Part shown: positions 22,671-34,203 of the stretch, piece after piece
Layout of the letters: every line of letters starts with the position of its first letter
Position numbering within the stretch: the stretch's first letter is position 1
NCBI RefSeq assembly: GCF_002575655.3
Contig: NC_053037.3
Location: 250,575,135-250,639,134 of the forward strand
From: Aegilops tauschii subsp. strangulata
Taxonomy: Eukaryota > Streptophyta > Magnoliopsida > Poales > Poaceae
Length of the DNA stretch: 64,000 nucleotides
Direction of reading: 5' to 3'
The notes under the pieces: generated by a model
Database searches by the model: none
What the model saw: the letters and a program-made list of their open reading frames with translations, nothing else
What the model was told of the DNA's origin: nothing
Program-made: the position numbers and the translations under genes

Positions 22671-23587
22671 TGATGAGGACATCAATACCATTGTTACACC
22701 CACAGCCCCTGCTGCTATACATACTGGACCAATTACTAGAGCTCGCGCACGCCAATTAAATTACCAGGTACTTTCGTTTCTTGGTAATGATTCTAATGTT
22801 CATGAGAATATGATGCTGCCTAAATTGGATACATTTGTTTTGCTTACAAATGAAGGGCCTAGCTTTGAGAAGGATGAACATTGGAGCAAGAACAAGCATG
22901 GAGATGATGGCATGCGCATGGGGAACAAGAACGGAGTTACAAGTGATGATTTCAAGACGTTGAAGCCACCATAATGCGTGCATGAAGCCTTGGACGAAAT
23001 ATACAAGATGCTACTTCATAACTTTCGTCCAGAGGCTATTCTAGGTGCGGCGTCACCTTATTATTGGGCCAGGCCCATGTAATTTCGAAATACATAAGTA
23101 TAGGCTGTTTTTAGAGTCCGTATGTGTGGGGAAACAAGAGATAGGGTTGGTTTCGGACCCCTTCCTCAAGGGCCACGAAATTCCCCCCTCTTCCTCCATA
23201 TATACAGCCCTTAGGGCGTCGTTTAGACTTTGGGTTTTGTTTAGATTAAAAGTTCGCCATAGCTGCAACTTCACGTACTTCGTTTGTGTTCAGCGACCAG
23301 ACAAAGGCGTCACAGAACTCCACCTTGATCAATAAAGCTTTCATCTTATATTCGCAATATCCAGATTGCAATCTCAGTTTCTTGCTTGTTCTTCGTTTGC
23401 TCGCAGGAAACAGACCCTCGTGGTCAGGTTGATCGTGCTCCGGCGTGGTCGATAACCTCTCGGAGTTGGTTTAGCGATTGCTAAGGCGCGACGTCATCGC
23501 ACGTTCGTAGTCGGATCGTCAAAGTCGACTTCCACCAAAGCGATATCCATCATCTCATCGAAAGACGGGACACCTTTGCCTCTATCA
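22671..23587 (+). repeat. 5' LTR-A of CRW-3 (917 bp, subtype A1)
   Basis: TGATGAGGACATCAATACC...GCCTCTATCA, followed by AGTGGTATCAGATTTCC (PBS). It carries the TRARARQLNYQV coding tail, TATATA and AATAAA. Confidence 0.93.
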
Positions 23588-24705
23588 AGTGGTATCAGAT
23601 TTCCAGGTTGCTCGGTGAGATTTTACAGTTTTTCGTAGTTGAGAACGAGTTTGTTCTTCATACCAATAGTCAACGAAAAAGCCAAAAAAAATTAGGGTTA
23701 GTTCATCCTATCCGAACCAATCTGAGCCTTTGCATAATCTTTTCTGTGTTTGCTTTGTTGAATTTGCGGTTGCATCGTCGTGTCAAGTTGCTGGTCTTAG
23801 CGTCTAGTCCTTTAGAGTTTCGAGTTCTGTTCACAGGTTGTCACATCGCCGCTGCCATATATCACCACCGCATCATCATCATCGCTGCTGCCATATACCA
23901 CCACCGCACCAACTTCATCGCCGCTGCCATATACCACCACCACATATTCACCGCCAATCCGAGTCCATATACGCCACCACATATCCGCTTCCATCACGCC
24001 AATCCGAGTACACCTGCAACATATATCCGCCACCAGTCCGAGTTCCACCAGATTCATCTTCGCCACCAGTCCAAGTCCAGTATTTTGTTACTCTATTTTG
24101 GATTTCCAGATCACGCCATACTCCGAGTCGTGACAGAGAAGGACTCCCAAACTTTTGTGTTACCCGCAGTAGAAAAATAGTTCCAGTTTAAAAAAAAACT
24201 AAGTCAGGAAAATTCTGGCTAGGCAGTTTTTAGACCATTTGTAGACTTTTTCGAAAAAAAATTGTTGCGAAGAAAAAAGAGAGGAAAAAAGTGAAAAAAA
24301 ATTCATAGTGTGGTCCTCCCTTGTTTACGTGCAGCGCCGTGATTTTGTTAGTGTTCTAGGCTCAAGTCTGTAGCACGGTCTAGCCTAGGACCAGCACAGT
24401 ACCGTCGTTGAGCGTTTATTCAACTTTGCATATCTGAATTGATAATTGCTGACCCTTTTTGCTACCATATTATAAGCCTTCCCAGCTCCACATACATCTA
24501 CGTCATGCGTTTGACTCTCCCTGGTAATCGCTCTATCCAAGCTTTGAGAGTTTTGACTACAACGGTTGCCGATCACCACCTGCTGCTGGGTAAGAACTAG
24601 TAAGAATTTGAGATTCGCTTGAAGGATTTGTGACACACCACCATCACCACCACTTCCTAGTAGTCTGTAGGATCATATTCTTTTGTGTTTCTATTGCTGC
24701 TAACC
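23588..24705 (+). other. CRW-3 leader, type 2
   Basis: PBS at 23590-23599, a CATATACCACCACCGC-type minisatellite at about 23850-23960, type-2 middle blocks (GTAGACTTTTTCG, GTCGTGACAGAG), and hairpin arms at 24356-24362 and 24382-24388. It ends at GCTGCTAACC, exactly where gag ATGGCAGG should begin, and is replaced by filler. Confidence 0.8.
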
Positions 24706-27011
24706 GTACCGTACCGTACGGTTGGATAGCGATGCACTGGGAATTAAATCAATTTGATGCTCAATCCCTCGAATAGGTGGTAATCCCGGTGGCACGTCTT
24801 GTGGGAAGACGTCAGCGAACTCCTGCAAAATGTTAGTGACAGCAGGGGGCAAAGAGGAAGGCACGTTCTCGAATGAAAATAATGCCTCTTTGCACACAAA
24901 AGCATAGCAAACAGATTTGATGAAATCTAGCTCATCAATATCAGATTTTGTGGCAAGTAAACATGCACTTTTCAATTTAATTTCAGAAACAACACTAGAT
25001 GGTTTATTATTAGGTTTCATTTGTTGCTCAAATTCTTTTGCCACAATCTGATTTTCACTCTTATTTTTCTCCTGTTTTGCTTTATTAGCTCTATTAATGT
25101 CATCTTTCAAAATGGAATCAGGAGTCATAGGAAGCAAAGTAATATTTTTATCCTTATGAACAAGAGTATACTGATTGTTTCTACCATGGTGTACAGAATT
25201 TTTATCAAATTGCCATGGTTTACCAAGTAATAAGGAACATGCTTGCATGGGTACCACATCACAATCAACATAATCAGCATATGTAGAGATACTAAAATGC
25301 ACATGAACAGTACGTGTTACCTTAACCTTGCCGCTGTTGTTGAACCATTGGATGTAGTAAGGATGTGGATGTGGTCTTGTGGTGAGAGATAGTTTCTCCA
25401 CCATCTCCATGCTAGCCAAGTTGTTACAGCTCCCTCCATCTATGATGACGCGAACAGAACGTTCCTTCACAACTCCCTTTGTATGGAACAAATTATGCCT
25501 CTGATTTTGCTCTGCTTGTGTGACCTGCACACTCAAAACACGTTGAGCAACTAAACATTCATACCTGTCAGCGTCTTCAGGAGCCATGTACGTCTCATTT
25601 TCAGAATCATCTCCACCATGTTCTCCACGTGTAATAAGAGCCAAAGTCTCCTCATCATAGTCACTAGCGGACTCATACCCACCATCCTCAGTAGCAATCA
25701 TCACACGCTGAGATTTGCATTCTCTCGCATAATGTCCTCTTCCCTTACAACGACGACAAATAATATCACTTGTGTGCCCTGTTGACGCCATGGAAGAAGA
25801 AGAGCTCTGCGCAGGCCCGGCAGGTGTGCTCTTGGCAGAGAGTGGTGGTTGTGCCTGCTTTCTTGTATCACGGCTGGAGGTGGCACCTGATGGAGGTGAT
25901 GGTGAAGTGGAAGTAGAGGATGCACGTGGTGTCCATGATGAAGGTCGACCTGTAGAAAAGTTAGTTCGCGCCAATGCCTGTCGATCCTGCACTTCACGTT
26001 CAGACATACAAGCAAGGTGGAATAAACGAGTGATATTATTATACTCCTTATACTCTAGAATGGTCAGAATCTCTTTATTTAATCCACCCATAAAACGTGC
26101 AAGCATAGCTTCATTCTCCTCAACAATACCACATCTAATCATGCCAGTTTGTAATTCCTGATAATATTCTTCTACAGAATTTTTCCCTTGTCTTAAGCGC
26201 TTTGAAGTAATTCACGTTGATAATATGGTGGAACCCAACGAGTACGCATAGCAGTTTTCAAAGCAGCCCAAGTAGCTGGAACAGGATATAATCTACAATG
26301 TTCAGACCACCAAACACATGCAAAGCTAGTGAAAGCACAAACAGCAGCAGGAACACGTCTCTCCTCAGGATATTGTAAACATGTAAATCGTTGTTCAGTT
26401 TCTAACTCCCAAGTAAGATATATATCAGGAACATATCTACCCTCAAATGGTGGAATATTCAATTTCAGTTTAGGGAGATGGTCATGATCTCGTACCTGAG
26501 GTGGTGGTGCCGGCCTACCGTTGCGAATATATACCTGAGGTCGACCTACTGGTGGTGGTGCTGGTGGCTGCACGTAGTTCTGATTTTGATCAACCTCATC
26601 CTCATAATCGCTCGCATAATCTTCATCCTCCTCAGCCGCCGCAGTAGCAGGAGCCAAAGAAGCATCAACAGTAGGTGCAGCGGCACCCGAATTTTGACCA
26701 GTCTCAATTGGAACGCGCTGTGCTCGTCCCACTTGATTTGGAAGGCGGCGTTGGAGATGTGGTTGTTGTTGTTGTAGAGGTGCGACATATGCAGCCGGTG
26801 GTGGTTGGGGAAGACGCTTGAGTAATTCAGTAAACTTGTTATCCAGCTTTGTCTCGAACGACTTCTCCACGGCATCAATCTTCTCCATAGCCTCTTCAAA
26901 TCTGTTTAGCACATCTCCCACCTGGCCACTCATCATTTGCTGAAATTTATCATGCAACTCCTTGTTCGTCATGTTCTCCCAATCAGTCTCATCGGCTTGT
27001 GATCCTGCCAT
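24706..27011 (-). pseudogene. gag-pol: CRW-4 gag-pol, subfamily 1, 3'-truncated
   Basis: Starts ATG at 27011 (MAGSQADETDW). Gag core, CCHC ([16 protein letters not shown]) and DGGS protease are present; the reading ends just before RT at [13 protein letters not shown] 7-bp deletion near 26200 (RLRQGK...QSA) shifts frame, and a Tyr codon is altered near 25590. RT, RNase H and integrase are missing beyond 24706, where palindromic filler joins the CRW-3 leader. Confidence 0.88.
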
Positions 27012-28209
27012 GGTTAGCAGCAATAGAAACACAAAAGAATATGATCCTACAGACTACTAGGAAGTGGTGGTGATGGTGGTGTGTCACAAATTCTTCAACG
27101 AATCTCAAATTCTTACCAGTTCTTACCCAGCAGCAGGTGGTGATCGGCAACCGTTGTAGTCAAAACTCTCAAAGCTTGGATAGAGCGATTACCAGGGAGA
27201 GTCAAACGCACGATGTAGATGTATGTGGAGCTGGGAAGGCTTATAATATGGTAGCAAAAATGGTCAGCAATAATCAATTCAGAGATGCAAAGTTGAATAA
27301 ACGCTCAACGACGGTACTGTGCTGGTCCTAGGCTAGACCGTGCTAGAGACGCGAGCCTAAAACACTAACAAAATCAGGGCGCTGCACGTAAACAAGGGAA
27401 AAGCACACTCTGGCAAAAAAAATTTGCTCTTTTTTTTGCGAAAAATCACTATAATGGCGAGTGTCTCAGGTCAAACTGACAGGATAGGCAGAAAAAAAAA
27501 ATTGTTGACTATTTTTTTGGAAATCAGGGCAGCGACGACGAAAAAGTGCGACAAAAAATCACTATGATGGCGAGTGTCTCAAAACACTCCCCGGGACCTA
27601 AAAATAGGATAGGGAAAAAATATTTTTGGTCGCCGAAATTTTGGCCTAAAAACTGCCCGGGGGTCTCCAGACTTTTTTTTCCGAGACCTACTCAAGCAAG
27701 GAAACACGAAACGGAAAATAGATGGATCTCTAAAACAAACCGAATATGAAAAGAACTCGGATTGGTTGTGGATATATGGTGGGAGGATATGGCAGCGGTG
27801 GTGGTGTATGGTAGCGGTGGTGGTATATGGATACGGATCGGTGGTGGTATATGGATACGGATTGGTGGTGGTATATGGATACGGATTCAAAGCGGTGGCG
27901 GATAAGCAATGGTGGTAGATGGCAAGGCGATGATGATGGTGCGGCGGCGGCGTGACAACTTATGACCAGAACTCGAAACTCTAAAAGACTAGACTCTAAG
28001 ACCAGCAACTTGACACGACGATGCAACCGCAAATTCAACAAAGCAAAAACCCTAAAAAGATTATGCAAAGGCTCAGATTGGTTCGGTATGATGAACTAAC
28101 CCTATTTTTTTTTGGCTTTTTCGTGGACTGTAGGTATGAAGAACAGACTCGATCTAAACAACGAAAAACTGTAAAATCTCACCGAGCAACCTGGAAATCT
28201 GATACCACT
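27012..28209 (-). other. CRW-4 leader, type 1
   Basis: PBS next to the LTR at 28210, then the TTGCGGTTGCATCGTCG block, a minisatellite at about 27765-27900 and GCGAGTGTCTC blocks. The hairpin has arms at 27328-27334 and 27354-27360, the second mutated to AGCCTAA. A short deletion removes CAAAACTCTTCCC near 27468. Confidence 0.78.
27765..27900 (-). repeat. Leader minisatellite of CRW-4
   Basis: Units of about 27 bp with GGTGGTGGTATATGGATACGGAT. They align with the CRW-1 and CRW-5 arrays. Confidence 0.7.
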
Positions 28210-29125
28210 TGATAGAGGCAAAGGTGTCCCGTCTTTCGATGAGATGATGGATATCGCTTTGGTGGAAGTCGACTTTGACGATCCGACTACGGACGTGCGA
28301 TGACGTCGCGCCTTAGCAATCGCTAAACCAACTCCGAGAGGTTATTGACCACGCCGGAGCACGATCACAGTGACCACGAGGGTCTGTTTCCTGCGAGCAA
28401 ACGAAGAACAAGCAAGAAACTGAGATTGCAATCTGGATATTGCGAATATAAGATGAAAGCTTTATTGATCAAGGTGGGGTTCTGTGATGCCTTTGTCTGG
28501 TCGTTGAACACAAACGAAGTACGCGAAATTGCAGCTATGGCGAACTTTTAATCTAAACAAAACCCAAAGTCTAAACGATGCCCTAAGGGCTGTATATACG
28601 GAGGAAGAGGGGGGAATTTCGTGGCCCTTGGGAAGGGGTCCGAAACCAACCCTATCTCTTGTTTCCCCACACATACGGACTCTAAAAATAGCCTATACTC
28701 AAGTATTTCGAAATTACATGGGCCTGGCCTAATAATAAGGTGATGCAGCACCTAGAATAGCCTCCGGACGAAAGTTATGAAGTAGCATCTTGTATATTTC
28801 GTCCAAGGCTTCATGCACGCATTATGGTGGCTTCAATGTCCTGAAATCATCACTTGAAACTCCGTTCTTGTCCCCCATGCGCATGCCATCATCTCCATGC
28901 TTGTTCTTGCTCCAATGTTCATCCTTCTCAAAGCTAGGCCCTTCATTTGTAAGCAAAACAAATGTATCCAACTTAGGCAGCGTCATATTCTCATGAACAT
29001 TAGAATCATTACCAAGAAACGAAAGTACCAGGTAATTTAATTGGCGTGCGCGAGCTCTAGTAATTGGTCCAGTATGTATAGCAGCAGGGGCTGTGGGTGT
29101 AACAATGGTATTGATGTCCTCATCA
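28210..29125 (-). repeat. 5' LTR-A of CRW-4 (916 bp)
   Basis: TGATAGAGGCAAAGG...TGTCCTCATCA. It forms a ~917-bp inverted repeat with 22671-23587. It is followed by GGGTTGGTTTC (29126-29136), an 11-base piece of plus-strand LTR-A. Confidence 0.92.
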
Positions 29126-29136
29126 GGGTTGGTTTC

Positions 29137-30053
29137 TGATAGAGGCAAAGGTGTCACGTCTTTCGATGAGATGATGGATATCGCTTTGGTGGAAGTCGAC
29201 TTTGACGATCCGACTACGAACGTGCGATGACGTCGCGCCTTAGCAATCGCTAAACCAACTCCGAGAGGTTATTGACCACGCCGGAGCACGATCAACCTGA
29301 CCACGAGGGTCTGTTTCCTGCGAGCAAACAAAGAATAAGCAAGAAACTGAGATTGCAATCTGGATAATGCGAATGTAACATGAAAGCTTTATTGATCAAG
29401 GTGGGGTTCTGTGACGCCTTTATCTGGTCGTTGAACACAAACGAAGTACGCGAAGTTGCAGCTATGGCGAACTTTTAATCTAAACAAAACCCAAAGTCTA
29501 AACGACGCCCTAAGGGCTGTATATATGGAGGAAGAGGGGGGAATTTCGTGGCCCTTGGGGAAGGGGTCCGAAACCAACCCTATCTCTTGTTTCCCCACAC
29601 ATACGGACTCTAAAAATAGCCTATACTCAAGTATTTCGAAATTACATTTGCCTGGCCCAATAATAAGGTGACGCAGCACCTAGAATAGCCTCTGGACGAA
29701 AGTTATGAAGTAGCATCTTGTATATTTCGTCCAAGGCTTCATGCACGCATTATGGTGGCTTCAACGTCCTGAAATCATCACTTGTAACTCCGTTCTTGTT
29801 CCCCATGCGCATGCCATCATCTCCATGCTTCTTCTTGCTCCAATGTTCATCCTTCTCAAAGCTAGGCCCTTCATTTGTAAGCAAAACAAATGTATCCAAT
29901 TTAGGCAGCATCATATTCTCATGAACATTAGAATCATTACCAAGAAACGAAAGTACCTGGTAATTTAATTGGCGTGCGCGAGCTCTAGTAATTGGTCCAG
30001 TATGTATAGCAGCAGGGGCTGTGGATGTAACAATGGTATTGATGTCCTCATCA
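29137..30053 (-). repeat. LTR-A, solo-like, minus strand (917 bp)
   Basis: TGATAGAGGCAAAGG...TGTCCTCATCA, lying inside a split plus-strand LTR-A (GGGTTGGTTTC | insert | ACGGACCCC). I find no 5-bp TSD. It could be a solo LTR whose flank has changed, or a product of recombination between elements. Confidence 0.85.
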
Positions 30054-30485
30054 ACGGACCCCTTCCCCAAGGGCCACGAAATTCCCCCATCTTCCTCCAT
30101 ATATACAGCCCTTAGGGCGTTTAGACTTTGGGTTTTGTTTAGATTAAAAGTTCGCCATAGCTGCAACTTCGCATACTTCGTTTGTGTTCAACGACCAGAC
30201 AAAGGCGTCACAGAACCCCACCTTGATCAATAAAGCTTTCATCTTATATTCGCAATATCCAGATTGCAATCTCAGTTTCTTGCTTGTTCTTCGTTTGCTC
30301 GCAGGAAACAGACCCTCCTGGTCAGGTTGATTGTGCTCCGGCGTGGTCAATAACCTCTCGGAGTTGGTTTAGCGATTGCTAAGGCGCGACGTCATCGCAC
30401 GTTCGTAGTCAGATCGTCAAAGTCGACTTCCACCAAAGCGATATCCATCATCTCATCGAAAGACAGGACACCTTTGCCTCTATCA
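30054..30485 (+). repeat. 3' LTR-A remnant of CRW-3
   Basis: Second half of LTR-A from CGGACCCCTTCC to CTCTATCA, keeping AATAAA. A CG deletion (GGGCGTTTAG) lies near the transcription start region. It ends at TSD CAAGT. Confidence 0.9.
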
Positions 30486-33209
30486 CAAGTTTAGTAGAAA
30501 TCTTCATGAAAAAGAATTGCCTAGTAAGGATGTATTAATTGGTCTTGCTTCTATTGTTGTACCACCTACTGATCCTTTAGAACAATATTTGCTACACCAT
30601 GAAAATGATTTACATATGCATGAAAGAAATGAAATATATAAGATTTTCTTTGAACAACATCCTGTACTTAAACACAATTTTCCTATTGAAACTCTGGGAG
30701 GTCCTCCTCCACCTAAAGGTGATCCTGTGTTTGAATTAAAACAATTCCCAGACACTTTGAAATATGCTTATCTTGGTGAAAAGAAAATATATCCTGTTAT
30801 TATCAGTGCTAACCTTTCAGAACATGAAGAAGAAAGATTATTGAAAGTTCTAAGGAAGCACCGAGCTGCTATTGGATACACTCTTGATGATTTAAAGGGC
30901 ATTAGTCCCACTCTATGTCAGCACAAAATTAATATGGAACCTGATGCTAAACCCGTCGTTGATCACCAACGTCGGTTAAATCCGAAGATGAAAGAGGTGG
31001 TAAGAACGGAAATATTAAAACTTCTGGAAGCAGGTATAATTTATCCCATAGCTGATAGTAGATGGGTAACTCCTGTTCATTGTGTCCCTAAGAAAGGAGG
31101 TATTACTATTGTTCCTAATGATAAAAATGAGCTTATTCCACAATGAATTGTTACAGGCTATAGAATGGTAATTGATTTTAGAAAATTAAATAAAGCAACT
31201 AGAAAAGATCATTACCCTTTTCCTTTTATTGATCAAATGCTTGAAAGATTATCTAAGCACACACATTTTTGCTTCCTTGTTGGATATTCTGGCTTTTCAC
31301 AAATACCTGTTTCTCAACCTGATCAAGAAAAGACCACTTTTACTTGTCCTTTTGGAACATATGCTTATAGACGTATGCCTTTTGGTTTATGTAATGCACC
31401 TGCTACCTTTCAAAGATGGTAAGTCTTTTGATGATTGTTTAAGCAATCTTGATCGAGTTTTGCAGAGATGTGAACAACCAAATCTTGTGTTGAATTGGGA
31501 GAAGTGCCATTTTATGGTTAATGAAGGCATTGTCTTGGGTCATAAAATTTCTGAAAGAGGTATTGAAGTGGACCAAGCTAAGGTTGATGCCATTGAGAAA
31601 TGCCATGTCCTAAAGATATAAAAGGTATCCGTAGTTTCCTAGGTCATGCTGGTTTCTATAGGAGATTTATCAAAGACTTCTCTAAAATTTCTAGGCCTCT
31701 TACTAGTCTTTTGCAAAAGAATATTCCTTTTGTTTTTTATGATGATTGTTTAGAAGCCTTTGAAACACTCAAGAAAGCCTTAATTTCGGCACCTATTGTT
31801 CAACCACCTGATTGGAACTTGTGATGAGGACATCAATACCATTGTTACACCCACAGGCCCTGCTGCTATACATACTGGACCAATTACTAGAGCTCGTGCA
31901 CGCCAATTAAATTACCAGGTACTTTCGTTTCTTGGTAATGATTCTAATGTTCATGAGAATATGATGCTGCCTAAATTGGATACATTTGTTTTGCTTACAA
32001 ATGAAGGGCCTAGCTTTGAGAAGGATGAACATTGGAGCAAGAACAAGCATGGAGATGATGGCATGCGCATGGGGAACAAGAACGGAGTTACAAGTGATGA
32101 TTTCAGGACGTTGAAGCCACCATAATGCATGCATGAAGCCTTGGACGAAATATACAAGATGCTACTTCATAACTTTCGTCCAGAGGCTATTCTAGGTGCT
32201 GCATCACCTTATTATTGGGCCAGGCCCATGTAATTTCGAAATACATAAGTATAGGCTGTTTTTAGAGTCCGTATGTGTGGGGAAACAAGAGATAGGGTTG
32301 GTTTCGGACCCCTTCCTCAAGGGCCACGAAATTCCCCCCTCTTCCTCCATATATACAGCCCTTAGGGCGTCGTTTAGACTTTGGGTTTTGTTTAGAATAA
32401 AAGTTCGCCATAGCTGCAACTTCGCGTACTTCGTTTGTGTTCAGCGACCAGACAAAGGCGTCACAGAACTCCACCTTGATCAATAAAGCTTTCATCTTAT
32501 ATTCGCAATATCCAGATTGCAATCTCAGTTTCTTGCTTGTTCTTCGTTTGCTCGCAGGAAACAGACCCTCGTGGTCAGGTTGATCGTGCTCCGGTGTGGT
32601 CGATAACCTCTCGGAGTTGGTTTAGCGATTGCTAAGGCGCGATGTCCTCGCACGTTCGTAGTCGGATCGTCAAAGTCGACTTCCATCAAAGCGATATTCA
32701 TCATCTCATCGAAAGACGGGACACCTTTGCCTCTATCAACTTGCCTTTTGAAATTATGTGTGATGCTAGTGATTATGCTGTTGGTGCTGTTCTAGGACAA
32801 AGAGTTGGTAAGAAATTGAATGTTATTCATTATGCTAGTAAAACTCTAGATAGTGCTCAAATAAATTATGCTACTACTGAAAAAGAATACTTAGCAGTGG
32901 TGTTTTGCTTGTGATAAATTTATACCTTATATTGTTGATTCCAAGGTAACTGTTCACACAGACCATGCTGCTATTAAATATCTTATGGAAAAGAAAGATC
33001 TAAACCTAGACTTATTCGTTGGGTTCTCTTGTTACAAGAATTTGATTCACATATTATTGATAGAAAAGGAGCTGAGAACCCCGTAGATGATACCTTGTCT
33101 AGGCTTGAAAATGTGCTTGATGACCCACTACCTATTAATGATAGTTTTCCTGATGAGCAGTTAGCTGCAATAAATGTTTCTCATAGTACTCCCTGGTATG
33201 TTGACTATG
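30486..33209 (+). pseudogene. Athila-like copy 1: RT and RNase H region (split by a solo LTR)
   Basis: Encodes NLHEKELPSKD, PPPPKGDPVFELKQ, the RT start (NMEPDAKPVVDHQRRLNPKMKEVV, shown in part here), VPKKGGI and FRKLNKATRKDHYPFPFID, then LPFGLCNAPATFQR-type sequence. TGA at 31144-31146 and a frame slip in VVFCL at about 32910 are shared with copy 2. A 71-bp deletion at about 31418 removes the FMDD active-site segment. RNase H (CDASDYAVGAVLG) resumes after the solo LTR. A family C element ends the copy at 33210. Confidence 0.85.
31822..32738 (+). mobile_element. CRW solo LTR (917 bp, TSD ACTTG)
   Basis: TGATGAGGACATCAATACC...CTCTATCA with ACTTG at 31817-31821 and 32739-32743. Excision in silico restores NLPFEIMCDASDY, as read in copy 2. 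It carries the TRARAR tail, TATATA and AATAAA. Confidence 0.95.
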
Positions 33210-33619
33210 TGATACGGGGCTAACCCGGTGTAGGCCGATCTTTCACGATTGGAGTGGGTTCCCTCGAAGAACACGATGAACACGGGGAAGAATGGAGAGA
33301 AATCACAAGGGGGAACACTCAAGAACAAGTCCAATCACACATCCACTAGACAATCAAACACACAAGATCCACAAGGTACATGAACAACAAAGGGAAAGAT
33401 ACAAGGTAAAGTTCATCTCCATGAGGAGGTATTGATGGGGGCCACCCAAGAGGGGGTCTTGATGATATATCCCGCAGGATCTTCTCCTAGATGGAGGTCT
33501 TGGCCTCCATAAGGAGTAGTAGTCTCTCTCTCTCTCAAGAGTAGAGTGGTACAAGGAGCAAAGCTTTCTATCAAATGAGCTATCACTTTGCTAACCCTAG
33601 AATGGAGGAGGGGGTGCTC

Positions 33620-33627
33620 TATTTATA
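33620..33627 (-). promoter_or_regulatory. TATA box of family C LTR
   Basis: TATAAATA on the minus strand, about 70 bp past the last CCGG motif. The related solo LTR has TATATATA at 51791-51798 in the same relative place. Confidence 0.6.
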
Positions 33628-33698
33628 GTCTAAGCCACGAAAGGGTAAGTGGGAAAGGGATACATGGGCCTCTGGCCCGACACTGCGCGCAGGCAGGC

Positions 33699-33914
33699 GC
33701 CGGATGTCCGGCCCGAGCGGGGTGGCCTTCTGTTGGCTTCTGTTGTTGATGCCGGATTTCCGGGGGAAGGCCGGATGTCCGGGCTGTGGCGTCGCGCCGG
33801 ATGTCCGGGCCCATGGGCGGGATGTCCGGCCGCTGATGCTTCGGCCGTCTGCTGGTGCAGCTGTTGGGCGGCTGCACAGGCGCCGGATGTCCGGCCTCTA
33901 GCCCGGATGTCCGG
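33699..33914 (-). repeat. CCGGATGTCCGG motif array in family C U3
   Basis: About seven copies of a 12-base near-palindrome, CCGGATGTCCGG or one-base variants such as CCGGATTTCCGG. Spacing is irregular and the separators are unrelated. This is not a simple tandem repeat. Confidence 0.85.
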
Positions 33915-34203
33915 CCGCTGTAGCTTCAGCAGCTCCGTCTTCTTCCGTCGTTGCTTCCAGGCTTCCCTCGCGGATGGTGTAGTTGTTCCTTGGCGCTCGC
34001 ACTCCTCCTCGTCGTCCGTAGTGTTCCGACAATACCTATGCATGCACACGAGTGGAGTGTCAAGTAGTATACCATCCTCGAAGGGGTCAAGTGAGCACGT
34101 GTAAAGGAGATGATTCACCTTTGCATATGTGAAGTAGATGTCGCACGTGTCACTTGCCAAACGGACTCTTGACATGGTGATGTCCATAGGATGCTCCGCA
34201 TCA

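Larger units (their letters stand above)
22671..30485. mobile_element. Inverted composite of CRW copies 3 and 4 (7815 bp, TSD CAAGT)
   Basis: The whole block is flanked by CAAGT (22666-22670 and 30486-30490), and its removal restores the Athila-like frame (SKFSRNLHEKE). Inside: LTR-A(+), leader(+), an abrupt switch at about 24706 to gag-pol(-), leader(-), LTR-A(-), 11 bp of LTR-A(+), another LTR-A(-), then the last 432 bp of LTR-A(+). The outer ends are plus-strand, so a plus-strand element inserted first. Its coding region and half its 3' LTR were later replaced or inverted. Confidence 0.8.
33210..34203 (-). repeat. Family C 3' LTR (994 bp)
   Basis: On the minus strand it runs TGATGCGGAGCATCC...CCCCGTATCA. 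It is preceded by the purine tract CCAAGGGAGGGGAGA. It contains the CCGGATGTCCGG array (33699-33914) and, downstream of it in element orientation, TATAAATA (33620-33627). The array therefore sits just upstream of the promoter. Confidence 0.82.

Noticed and set aside
29389..29679. 96-codon frame antisense to the LTR-A (LIIGPGPCNFE type), seen in most LTR-A copies
   Set aside because: It crosses TATA and polyadenylation regions on the same LTR, is repeated only because the LTR is, and carries no recognisable motif.
29718..29968. 68- and 75-codon frames antisense to the LTR coding tail
   Set aside because: They are shadows of the TRARAR tail on the other strand.
29126..30060. A TSD for the LTR at 29137-30053
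   Set aside because: Flanks GTTTC and ACGGA do not match, so a simple solo-LTR insertion is not claimed.
31817..32743. TSDs CAAGT (22666) and ACTTG (31817) being reverse complements as evidence of target motif
   Set aside because: The other TSDs (TCAAT, GTGTG, GCATG, AATCT) show no common pattern; two of six matching is likely chance.
33699..33914. CCGGATGTCCGG array as a CRISPR or satellite array
   Set aside because: The motif is only 12 bases, spacers vary in length and sequence, and it lies inside a plant LTR.
33649..34104. Plus-strand frames rich in Gly/Pro across the CCGG array
   Set aside because: They result from GC-rich repeats without stop codons, and they run opposite to the element.
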